Positions 13,990 to 20,581 of a stretch of 23,181 bases of DNA are shown one piece after another. Position 1 is the stretch's first letter, and every line of letters starts with the position of its first letter. The translations under genes and the position numbers were made by a program. The notes under the pieces are model-generated. The model saw nothing but the letters and a program-made list of their open reading frames with translations, made no database searches and was not told the origin of the DNA. The stretch spans positions 1 to 23,181 of the forward strand of contig JAEDMN010000021.1 of the NCBI GenBank assembly GCA_016302985.1. The letters are read 5' to 3'. Source of the stretch: Kiritimatiellia bacterium. GTDB taxonomy: Bacteria; Verrucomicrobiota; Kiritimatiellia; RFP12; UBA1067.

Positions 13990-15354
13990 ATGAAACTCGG
14001 CAGACGGACATTCCTCGGCGGCGCGGCGGCGTCCTTCTTCATCGGCATTCCCCGCGGCGGCTACGCGGGCGGGCGGCGTCCCGCGGCGTCGGACCGGCTG
14101 AACCTCGCGGTGATCGGCTGCGGCACGATGGCGCATGCGAACGCGCACGCGTTCCTCTGCGACGACCGCGTGCGCATCGCCGCGACGTGCGACCCCGTGC
14201 TCGAGGCGCCGCACTACAGCTACGACGGCAAGGCGATGGGCGGCCGCAAGGTCATGAAGGACAAGGTCGACGCGCAGTACGGGAACAAGGACTGCCGGAT
14301 GACGGCGGACTGGCGCGAGGTGATCGACGACCCGTCCATCGACGCCGTGCAGATCACCTGTCCCGACCACTGGCACGCGCTCATCGCGATCGCGGCGATG
14401 CGGAAGGGCAAGCACGTCTACTGCCAGAAGCCCATGTGCCTCGGCGTCTCCGAAGGCCAGGCGATGGTGCGGGCGGCGCAGGCGAGCGGCGTGACGTTCC
14501 AGGTCGGGTCGCAGCACCGCAGCGACTCCGCCTGCCGGCAGGGCTGCGAACTCGTCGCGAGCGGCTACATCGGGACATGCACGCGCTGCACCGTCGGCCT
14601 GCCGGACTGGAACGGCGGCCTGTGGGGCACGCCGAAGGACCGCACCCGCGGCCCGGCCCCCGCCTACTTCGACAAGGGCATGTGGGACCTCTGGCAGGGC
14701 CCCGCCGCGCACTGGGAGGACGACGCGTTCATCCGCGGCATCCACGCGCCGCTCGCGTGGCGCTGGAACTCGCGCACGGGCGGCGGCATCATCACCGACT
14801 GGGGCGCGCACTGGATCGACCTCCTGCACATGGCGATCCGGAAGGACCGCACGGGGCCCGTCCGCATCGAGAACATGAAGACGGACCTCGGCGACGACGT
14901 GGTCTTCGACTGGGCGCAGAACTTCGAATACGACATGGTGTACGCGGACGGCTTCGTCGCGCACGTCTCCTCGAAGGCGAGGTGCGGCCTCACGTTCCAC
15001 GGCGAGAAGGGCGACATCTTCATCTTCCCGGGCAAGCTCGAGCGCCCCGCCTTCCTGTCCAAGTGGAGCGAGAAGCGCGACCTGAAGGACGCCGACGTGC
15101 GCCTCTACCGGTCCCCGAAGGGCCACGGGCACGAAATGGACTTCGTCGACGGCGTCTACGAGAACCGTCCGATCTGCACGGACTGCGAAATCGGCCACCG
15201 CTCGATCGCGGCCTGCCACATCGCCAACATCTGCGAGCGCCTGCGCCTCGACCGTCTGGACTGGGATCCCGCGCGGGAGGTCTTCACGGGCGCGCACGCG
15301 GCCGAGGCGAACCGCCTGCTCGAGGTTCCGCACCACAACGGCTGGACCCTCTAG
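13990..15354 (+). CDS. Tat-exported Gfo/Idh/MocA-family protein
   Basis: A 454-residue protein. It starts with a twin-arginine signal (GRRTFLGGAAASFF). The NAD-binding Rossmann fold opens at LNLAVIGCGTMAHANAHAF (38-56). VQITCPDHWHALIAIAAMRKG and KHVYCQKPM follow; Gln146 replaces the Glu of the EKP motif (CQKP). Conserved WNSRTGGGIITDWGAHWIDLLHMA lies in the C-terminal substrate domain. Family members are NAD(P)-dependent sugar dehydrogenases or NAD-dependent glycosidases; Tat export fits a protein folded around its cofactor before crossing the membrane. It has its own leaderless-type promoter and appears monocistronic, since another promoter lies before the next gene. The substrate cannot be read from the sequence. 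Confidence 0.9.
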   Translation: MKLGRRTFLGGAAASFFIGIPRGGYAGGRRPAASDRLNLAVIGCGTMAHANAHAFLCDDRVRIAATCDPVLEAPHYSYDGKAMGGRKVMKDKVDAQYGNKDCRMTADWREVIDDPSIDAVQITCPDHWHALIAIAAMRKGKHVYCQKPMCLGVSEGQAMVRAAQASGVTFQVGSQHRSDSACRQGCELVASGYIGTCTRCTVGLPDWNGGLWGTPKDRTRGPAPAYFDKGMWDLWQGPAAHWEDDAFIRGIHAPLAWRWNSRTGGGIITDWGAHWIDLLHMAIRKDRTGPVRIENMKTDLGDDVVFDWAQNFEYDMVYADGFVAHVSSKARCGLTFHGEKGDIFIFPGKLERPAFLSKWSEKRDLKDADVRLYRSPKGHGHEMDFVDGVYENRPICTDCEIGHRSIAACHIANICERLRLDRLDWDPAREVFTGAHAAEANRLLEVPHHNGWTL

Positions 15355-15356
15355 TT

Positions 15357-15372
15357 CGCGAAGTCGTTCGCG
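15357..15372 (+). terminator. Possible weak terminator overlapping the next promoter
   Basis: CGCGAA (15357-15362) and TTCGCG (15367-15372) form a 6-bp stem with a GTCG loop just after the stop codon. A palindrome ACGGGCCCGT (15375-15384) follows and leads directly into the five-T run of the next promoter. The T-run may serve both as terminator tail and as promoter element. The distance from the first hairpin makes this tentative. Confidence 0.3.
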
Positions 15373-15387
15373 CGACGGGCCCGTTTT

Positions 15388-15396
15388 TGATAGAAT
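15388..15396 (+). promoter_or_regulatory. Extended -10 promoter of the GH109-to-GH2 operon
   Basis: TGA-TAGAAT follows a T-run and ends 31 bases before the ATG at 15428. The predicted leader of about 25 bases contains purine-rich AAGGAG and GAGGAG. I see no further promoter of this form until the tRNA gene, which suggests one transcript of roughly 7.5 kb. Confidence 0.6.
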
Positions 15397-15427
15397 GTCA
15401 CCGAACAGAAGGAGCAACGAGGAGAGC

Positions 15428-16834
15428 ATGCAGACAAGAAGAGACTTTCTCAACACGGCGTGGATGGGCGCCGCCGCGCTGGCGGTGGGCGGCTGCGCCA
15501 CGGGCTTCGGCTGCGGCTGCGGCGGCATGATGGCCGCCTACGCGGACAAGCCGATCAGGAACCTCCGCGTCGGCGTCGTGGGCCTTGGCCGCGGCTATGC
15601 CGGCGTCACGGGCTTCACGCTCGTGCCGGGCGGATACATCAGCGCCGTCTGCGACATCAACGCGGCCCGCCGCGCGCGCACCCTGAAGTACCTCGCGGAC
15701 AAGAAGGCCCCGACGCCGAAGATCTACGGCGACAAGGGCGCCGAGGACTGGAAGCGCCTGTGCGAGGACCCCGAGGTCGACCTCGTCTACAACGCGACGC
15801 CGTGGGAACTGCACGTCCCGATCGCCCTCTACGCGATGAAGTGCGGCAAGCACGTCGTGACGGAGGTGCCGAGCGCCTTCACCGTCGACGAATGCTGGGA
15901 GCTCGTCGAGACGAGTGAGCGCACGCGGCGCCACTGCATGCAGCTCGAGAACTGCTGCTACGGTGAGACCGAGATGCTCGCGTTCAACCTCGTGCACAAG
16001 GGCCTGCTGGGCGAAATCACGCATGGCGAGGGCGCCTACATCCACGACCTGCGCACGTACAACTACGGCGCCTGGGACGAGCAGACGGGCGGTGGCGGCT
16101 ACTGGGACTTCTGGCGCCTGCGCCACAACGCGGTCCACGGGGGCAACCAGTACCCGACGCACGGCCTCGGCCCGATCTGCCTGGACATGGACATCAACCG
16201 CGGCGACCGCTTCGACTACGTCGTCAGCGTCGATTCCAGGCAGGCCGGCTTCGAGGAGATCGGGAAGGGCCTCCATGCGGACAACGCCTGGCTGCGCGAC
16301 CTCAAGGTCAAGATGGGCGACATGAACACGAGCGTCATCAAGACCGTCAACGGCCGCACGATCATGGTGCAGCACAACGTCGGCACGGCGCGTCCGTACA
16401 GCCGCCTCAACCTCATCCAGGGCACGCGCGGCGTGCTGCAGGACTATCCGCTGCGCATCGCGATCGAAGAGTCCCTGGGCAAGGGCGCGCACGCCTTCAA
16501 CGACCAGAAGACGGCGCAGCTGCGCGAACAGTACAAGCACCCGCTCTGGAAGACGGCCGGCGAGATCGCCAGGAAGGTCGGGGGCCACGGCGGCATGGAC
16601 TTCCTGATGGTCCTGCGTCTGAGCTACTGCCTGCAGAACGGCCTGCCGCTGGACATGAACGTCTACGACCTCGCGAGCTGGTGCTGCCTCTGCGAGCTCA
16701 CCGAGAAGTCCGCGGACAACCGCGGCCGCTCGATGGACGTGCCCGACTTCACGCGCGGCGGCTGGAAGACGGCGAAGCCGCTCGGCCTCGTCGACATCGA
16801 CCTTGCGAAGATGCCGTTCGACAAGAAGGCCTGA
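15428..16834 (+). CDS. Tat-exported GH109 glycosidase, alpha-N-acetylgalactosaminidase type
   Basis: A 468-residue exported protein. The twin-arginine signal MQTRRDFLNTAWMGAAALAV ends at GGC (C23), so it may be a lipoprotein. The NAD-binding motif is VGVVGLGRGYAG. HVVTEVPSA, the cysteine pair with Y178 in LENCCYGE, GEGAYIHDLR, and YPTHGLGP followed by DINRGDRF are hallmarks of GH109. In the characterised Elizabethkingia enzyme Y179 and Y225/H228 act in an NAD-assisted oxidation-elimination mechanism; Y178, Y242 and H245 correspond. The reaction is removal of terminal alpha-N-acetylgalactosamine without net NAD consumption. ATG 15428 is chosen because it starts the signal; the in-frame ATG at 15395 overlaps the -10 box. 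It is the first gene of the operon. Confidence 0.93.
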   Translation: MQTRRDFLNTAWMGAAALAVGGCATGFGCGCGGMMAAYADKPIRNLRVGVVGLGRGYAGVTGFTLVPGGYISAVCDINAARRARTLKYLADKKAPTPKIYGDKGAEDWKRLCEDPEVDLVYNATPWELHVPIALYAMKCGKHVVTEVPSAFTVDECWELVETSERTRRHCMQLENCCYGETEMLAFNLVHKGLLGEITHGEGAYIHDLRTYNYGAWDEQTGGGGYWDFWRLRHNAVHGGNQYPTHGLGPICLDMDINRGDRFDYVVSVDSRQAGFEEIGKGLHADNAWLRDLKVKMGDMNTSVIKTVNGRTIMVQHNVGTARPYSRLNLIQGTRGVLQDYPLRIAIEESLGKGAHAFNDQKTAQLREQYKHPLWKTAGEIARKVGGHGGMDFLMVLRLSYCLQNGLPLDMNVYDLASWCCLCELTEKSADNRGRSMDVPDFTRGGWKTAKPLGLVDIDLAKMPFDKKA

Positions 16835-16861
16835 TTGGATTTCAAACGGAAAGGAACTGAA

Positions 16862-18190
16862 ATGGTCAAGACTACGAGACGCGGGTTCCTGAAGACGGCG
16901 GCGGCGACGTCCCTCTTCAGCATCGCGCCCGCCCGGGTGCTCTGGGGCGACACGGCCCCCTCCAACCAGCTCACCCGCGCGCTGATCGGCTTCGGCTGCA
17001 TCGCGCAGAGCGCGAACCATCTGCCGTTCAAGGGCTCGCGCCTGATCGGCCTTTGCGACCCGTTCGAGGCGCGCGTGCAGCACGGCCTCTCCGCGGCCGC
17101 GAAGCACGGCTGGGGCAAGGTCAAGGCGTACGGGAACTTCATGCAGCTGCTGGCGGACAAGGACGTCGACATCGTCCACATCTGCACGCCGCCGCACTGG
17201 CACGGCTGCATGAGCGTGATGGCCGCGAACGCCGGCAAGGACATCTGGTGCGAAAAGCCGATGACCCGCACGGTGGGCGAGGGCAGGCGCGTGATGGAGG
17301 TCGTCAAGGCGAAGAAGCGGATGTTCCGCCTCAACACCTGGTTCCGCTTCCAGGGCGGATTCTACGGCTTCGGCACGACGGTCGAGCCGATCCGCCAGAT
17401 CGTCGAGAACGGCCTGCTCGGCAAGGGACCGATCAAGTGCACGTTCGGCGCCGGCCAGGGCTTCAGCTGGAAGTTCGGCTGGTCCGGCCGCGTGAACGCC
17501 GTCCCCGAGCAGATTCCGCAGGGCTTCGACTGGGACATGTGGCTCGGCCCGGCCCCGTGGAAGCCGTACACCTCGCACCGCGCGGGCACGTCCTTCCGCG
17601 GCTACTGGGACTACGACTCGGGCGGGCTCGGGGACATGGCCCAGCACTACCTCGATCCGCTGCAGTACCTGCTCTGCAAGGACGAGACGAGCCCGGTGCT
17701 CGTGGACTACAAGGGTCCGCGCCAGCACCCGGAGGCCGTCGGCCGCTTCGACCGCATCACGCTCACGTACGACGACGGCACGACGGTCGTCCTCGACGGC
17801 GACGAGACGCTGAAGGGCGAGCCGCTGCTGCGCGGCGCGAACGGCCTCTGCGTCTACCCGAAGGCGAAGGACGGCAAGACGCTCCGCATCAAGGACGCGA
17901 ACGGCTGGTGGCCCGAGGAGAAGGTCCTCAAGACCCTCGCCGAGCTCCCGAAGCCGGCCGCCCAGCAGACGGACTTCATCGACAGCTGCAAGAACCGCAA
18001 GACGTTCGCGCTGAACGCGTCCAACGGCTTCCGCTCCTGCACGATGTTCAACCTGGGCATCGCCGCCGAGCGCCTCGGCCGCGGCTTCCGCTTCGACCCC
18101 GTCACGCTGCACGCCGTCGACGATCCGGCCGCGGACCGCTTCCTCTACCAGTCGATGCGCGCGCCCTGGAACAAGGAAATGTGGGGCTGA
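16862..18190 (+). CDS. Tat-exported Gfo/Idh/MocA-family oxidoreductase
   Basis: A 442-residue protein. Its twin-arginine signal is MVKTTRRGFLKTAAATS. The Rossmann motif is ALIGFGCIAQSANH (40-53), then IVHICTPPHWHG and IWCEKPMTRT with an intact EKP (131-133). The C-terminal domain contains WDYDSGGLGDMAQHYLDPLQYL, typical of exported family members in PVC bacteria. The likely role is sugar oxidation or NAD-assisted glycoside chemistry outside the cytoplasm. AAGGAA at 16851-16856 with five-base spacing supports ATG 16862 over an in-frame ATG at 16835. It follows the GH109 gene by 27 bases and may act on the same glycan. Confidence 0.92.
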   Translation: MVKTTRRGFLKTAAATSLFSIAPARVLWGDTAPSNQLTRALIGFGCIAQSANHLPFKGSRLIGLCDPFEARVQHGLSAAAKHGWGKVKAYGNFMQLLADKDVDIVHICTPPHWHGCMSVMAANAGKDIWCEKPMTRTVGEGRRVMEVVKAKKRMFRLNTWFRFQGGFYGFGTTVEPIRQIVENGLLGKGPIKCTFGAGQGFSWKFGWSGRVNAVPEQIPQGFDWDMWLGPAPWKPYTSHRAGTSFRGYWDYDSGGLGDMAQHYLDPLQYLLCKDETSPVLVDYKGPRQHPEAVGRFDRITLTYDDGTTVVLDGDETLKGEPLLRGANGLCVYPKAKDGKTLRIKDANGWWPEEKVLKTLAELPKPAAQQTDFIDSCKNRKTFALNASNGFRSCTMFNLGIAAERLGRGFRFDPVTLHAVDDPAADRFLYQSMRAPWNKEMWG

Positions 18191-18210
18191 CCCAGAAGGG
18201 AGACCTGAAA

Positions 18211-18783
18211 ATGGCTGAAGAACAGAAGAAGACCCCGGAAAAGCCCTACGTGGACCCGAATCCGTACGCGGACTACGGCCCGGCCATGGCGCCGAAGGCC
18301 GGCGCCCCGATGGCCGTCGAGTGGCAGAACGCGCAGGACGCGGCGATCGCCGCGGCCACGAAGCCCGAGGCCCTGGCCGCCCACGTGTGGGACGCCGCCC
18401 GCGCGGAGGCGCTGCTCGCGAAGGTCGTCGACAAGGGCGCCTACAAGGCGGACCCGATGGACATGACGGTCGTCGGCGCGGTCTCGCAGTACGTCATGGA
18501 GGCCCTCATCGGCCGCCCGAACGGCTGCCAGAAGCGCTGCAGCACGCCCGGCGCCGCGCCGTGCCAGCGGAAGATCTGGAACCTCGCGTGCATCGCCGCG
18601 ATCCGGAAGACGAAGGACGAGTACACCCAGACGTTCCTCCTCGACCAGCTCCGCTGGAGCGGCTGCAAGTGCCGCGCGAAGGACATCCGCGCGCTGGCGG
18701 ACTGCGCCGCGTCGGAGAACGTGAAGAAGTACATCGAGTGGACGGCCTCCGAGGTGGACGGCTCCGCGTTCCCCGCGAAGTAA
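18211..18783 (+). CDS. Cysteine-rich protein of unknown function, 190 residues
   Basis: Not recognised. There is no signal peptide or membrane segment, so it is probably cytoplasmic. The N terminus (1-35) is rich in Pro, Tyr and Ala and probably flexible (KPYVDPNPYADYGP). The rest is predicted mainly helical, perhaps HEAT-like. Seven cysteines lie in the second half: C106-x3-C110-x7-C118-x8-C127, then C152-x-C154 and C165. Such spacing could bind a metal or an iron-sulfur cluster, or form disulfides if the protein is exported in another way. AAGGGAG (18196-18202), eight bases before the ATG, is a good ribosome-binding site. It sits 20 bases after the exported Gfo/Idh/MocA gene, so a helper role for that protein is possible. 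Confidence 0.8.
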   Translation: MAEEQKKTPEKPYVDPNPYADYGPAMAPKAGAPMAVEWQNAQDAAIAAATKPEALAAHVWDAARAEALLAKVVDKGAYKADPMDMTVVGAVSQYVMEALIGRPNGCQKRCSTPGAAPCQRKIWNLACIAAIRKTKDEYTQTFLLDQLRWSGCKCRAKDIRALADCAASENVKKYIEWTASEVDGSAFPAK

Positions 18784-18795
18784 GGGCGCAGATAG

Positions 18796-18870
18796 ATGGA
18801 CGTCAATCGCAGGACCTCCCTCGCGCGGTCGATCGCCAACCTCCGCGCAACGGGACTGGTCCGGGACTGA
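18796..18870 (+). CDS. Possible 24-residue leader peptide before the TetR gene
   Basis: An ATG at 18796 opens a 24-codon frame (MDVNRRTSLARSIANLRATG then LVRD). Its TGA overlaps the TetR start as TGATG. It is basic and amphipathic. No strong Shine-Dalgarno sequence precedes it. It could be a translational coupler for the regulator, which itself lacks a clear ribosome-binding site, or merely chance. An inverted repeat (GCGCGG at 18823-18828, CCGCGC at 18843-18848) lies inside. Confidence 0.3.
   Translation: MDVNRRTSLARSIANLRATGLVRD
18823..18848. promoter_or_regulatory. Inverted repeat upstream of the TetR gene
   Basis: GCGCGG and CCGCGC are perfect 6-bp arms separated by 14 bases, 22 bases before the TetR start codon. 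It could be an operator or an RNA hairpin. In DNA this GC-rich, such a repeat may also arise by chance. Confidence 0.2.
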
Positions 18871-19466
18871 TGAAGACCGTCGTCGACCACCGGGCCCGGA
18901 AGAAGGAGATCATCGCGAAGGCCATCCGCCTCTTCGCGCGGCTGGGCTATCGCGACGTCTCCTTCCGCGAGCTGTCCGAGGAGTGCGGCGTCGCGCGCAC
19001 CGTGCTCTACCGCTATTTCCGCGGCAAGCGCCAGATCTTCGCCGACGCGATCGCCCTGACGCTGGGCCGGATCATCCAGAAGAACATGGAGGTCGTGCGC
19101 TCGGACCTCCCCGCCTCCGTGCGTCTGAGGCAGATCTGCACCGTCTCCACCGCGACGCTGTTCGACAACCGCGACTTCCTGATGGTCGTCATCGACTACG
19201 TCCTCGCGATGACGCGCGACGGGCACGACATGACGCGGCGCATCCTCGCCTACACGAACGGCCTCCGCCGCGTGCTGCGCATCCTGCTGCTGTGGGGCAT
19301 CCGCCACGGCGAATTCCGCCCCGACATGAACGTGGACGTCGTCGTGGACCTGCTCTACGCGCAGTTCGAGAGCGCCGTGCTGCGCCTCGCGGTCAGCGGC
19401 GACGCCGTGCAGACGGACGTCCTCGACCGCATCGATGAAATTCTCAAGGGACTTTTGAAGACATGA
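18870..19466 (+). CDS. TetR/AcrR-family transcriptional regulator
   Basis: A 198-residue regulator. The N-terminal domain is typical: RKKEIIAKAIRLFARLGYRD, then the helix-turn-helix VSFRELSEECGVARTVLYRYF (30-50) and RGKRQIFADAIAL. The C-terminal helices form the ligand-binding and dimer domain and do not reveal the ligand. Members usually repress nearby genes until a small molecule binds. Here the gene is inside the GH109-to-GH2 run, so it may regulate that operon, including itself. ATG 18870 overlaps the stop of a 24-codon frame; its own stop overlaps the rlmN start as ATGA, so regulator and methylase are translationally coupled. Confidence 0.93.
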   Translation: MKTVVDHRARKKEIIAKAIRLFARLGYRDVSFRELSEECGVARTVLYRYFRGKRQIFADAIALTLGRIIQKNMEVVRSDLPASVRLRQICTVSTATLFDNRDFLMVVIDYVLAMTRDGHDMTRRILAYTNGLRRVLRILLLWGIRHGEFRPDMNVDVVVDLLYAQFESAVLRLAVSGDAVQTDVLDRIDEILKGLLKT

Positions 19467-20581
19467 CAGATGACTCCGCCGGGGCGCGCACGCCCGTGCC
19501 CGCCTGGTCGATCCTCCCCGAGGAGTGGAAGCCGATCCTCACCTCGCGCGGCCTGCGCGCGTTCCGCGCCGACCAGATCCTGCAGGCGCTCTACCGCGAC
19601 TGGATCACGGACTGGGACGCCGCGACGACGCTCCCGAAGGACTTCCGCGAGACGCTGAAGGCCGAGTTCCCCATCGTCGTCCCCGAGGTGCGGGCGACGG
19701 ACCGCGCCGAGGACGGGACGACGAAGCTCCTGCTGGGGCTCGCCGACGGCAATTCCGTCGAGACGGTCGTCATCCCCGCCCAGGGTCGCCTCACGCAGTG
19801 CGTGTCGAGCCAGGTCGGCTGCGCGATGGGCTGCGCGTTCTGCGCCAGCGGCAGCCGCGGCCTCGTCCGCTCGCTGCGCGCCGACGAGATCGTCGCCGAG
19901 GTGATGACGGCGCAGCGCCTTTTCGCCACGCCCGAGAACAAGCGGCAGGGATCCGGCCTCTGCCTGACGAACATCGTCGTGATGGGCATGGGCGAGCCGT
20001 TCACGAACTACGACGAGACGATGCGCGCCCTGAAGCTGCTCAACGCGGGGAAGGGACCCAACCTCGGCGCGCGCCACATCACGCTGTCGACCTGCGGCGT
20101 CGTCCCCGGCTTCGCGAAGCTCGCGGCCGAGGGGCTCCAGTTCGAACTTTCGGTGTCGCTGCATGCGCCGAACGACGAGCTGCGCTCCCTGCTCATGCCC
20201 GTCAACAGGCGGTGGCCGATCGACGAGCTGCTCGCGACCTGCCGCACCTACACCCAGACCACGGGCCGCGTGATCACGTTCGAGTATACGCTGGTGAAGG
20301 GCCTCAACGACTCCCGCGCCTGCGCGGAGGAGCTCGTGCGCCGCCTGAAGACGCTGCCGTCCTGCAAGGTGAACCTGATTCCGCTCTCGCCCGTCGACCA
20401 CCGCCCCGACTTCCAGACGCCGGACGAGGCCACGCAGCTCGCGTTCCTCGACGTGCTGATGAAGGCGCGCATCCAGACGATGCTCCGCCGCAGCCGCGGC
20501 AAGGACGTCGCCGCCGCCTGCGGACAGCTGCGCCTGCGCGAACTGAAGGAGTGCAGATTTCCAAAAGGAGAACCGAAATGA
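19463..20581 (+). CDS. rlmN: Dual-specificity RNA methyltransferase RlmN
   Basis: A 372-residue radical SAM enzyme that methylates C2 of A2503 in 23S rRNA and A37 in some tRNAs. The cluster motif CAMGCAFC gives C120, C124 and C127. MGMGEPFTNYD binds SAM. ITLSTCGVVPG and LHAPNDELRSLLMPVNR are family motifs. FEYTLVKGLNDS and KVNLIPLSP follow. RRSRGKDVAAACGQL carries C353, equivalent to E. coli C355, the cysteine that forms the methylated intermediate. The length is normal. The gene is coupled to the TetR gene upstream (ATGA) and the GH2 gene downstream (ATGA), an unusual setting for an RNA-modification gene. Confidence 0.97.
   Translation: MTDDSAGARTPVPAWSILPEEWKPILTSRGLRAFRADQILQALYRDWITDWDAATTLPKDFRETLKAEFPIVVPEVRATDRAEDGTTKLLLGLADGNSVETVVIPAQGRLTQCVSSQVGCAMGCAFCASGSRGLVRSLRADEIVAEVMTAQRLFATPENKRQGSGLCLTNIVVMGMGEPFTNYDETMRALKLLNAGKGPNLGARHITLSTCGVVPGFAKLAAEGLQFELSVSLHAPNDELRSLLMPVNRRWPIDELLATCRTYTQTTGRVITFEYTLVKGLNDSRACAEELVRRLKTLPSCKVNLIPLSPVDHRPDFQTPDEATQLAFLDVLMKARIQTMLRRSRGKDVAAACGQLRLRELKECRFPKGEPK

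Noticed and set aside
15375..15384. Palindrome ACGGGCCCGT as an operator
   Set aside because: A single 10-bp palindrome in GC-rich DNA with no second copy in the window is not enough to call a binding site.
13255..15528. A long in-frame extension upstream of the RluD-type gene (total 1079 codons)
   Set aside because: The extension runs antisense to a Gfo/Idh/MocA gene and over the CAAX protease gene. The S4 domain begins just after ATG 13254, the family's normal N terminus.
15398..18112. A 904-codon minus-strand frame
   Set aside because: It is antisense to the GH109 and Gfo/Idh/MocA genes, which have clear family motifs. Its own translation is low-complexity.
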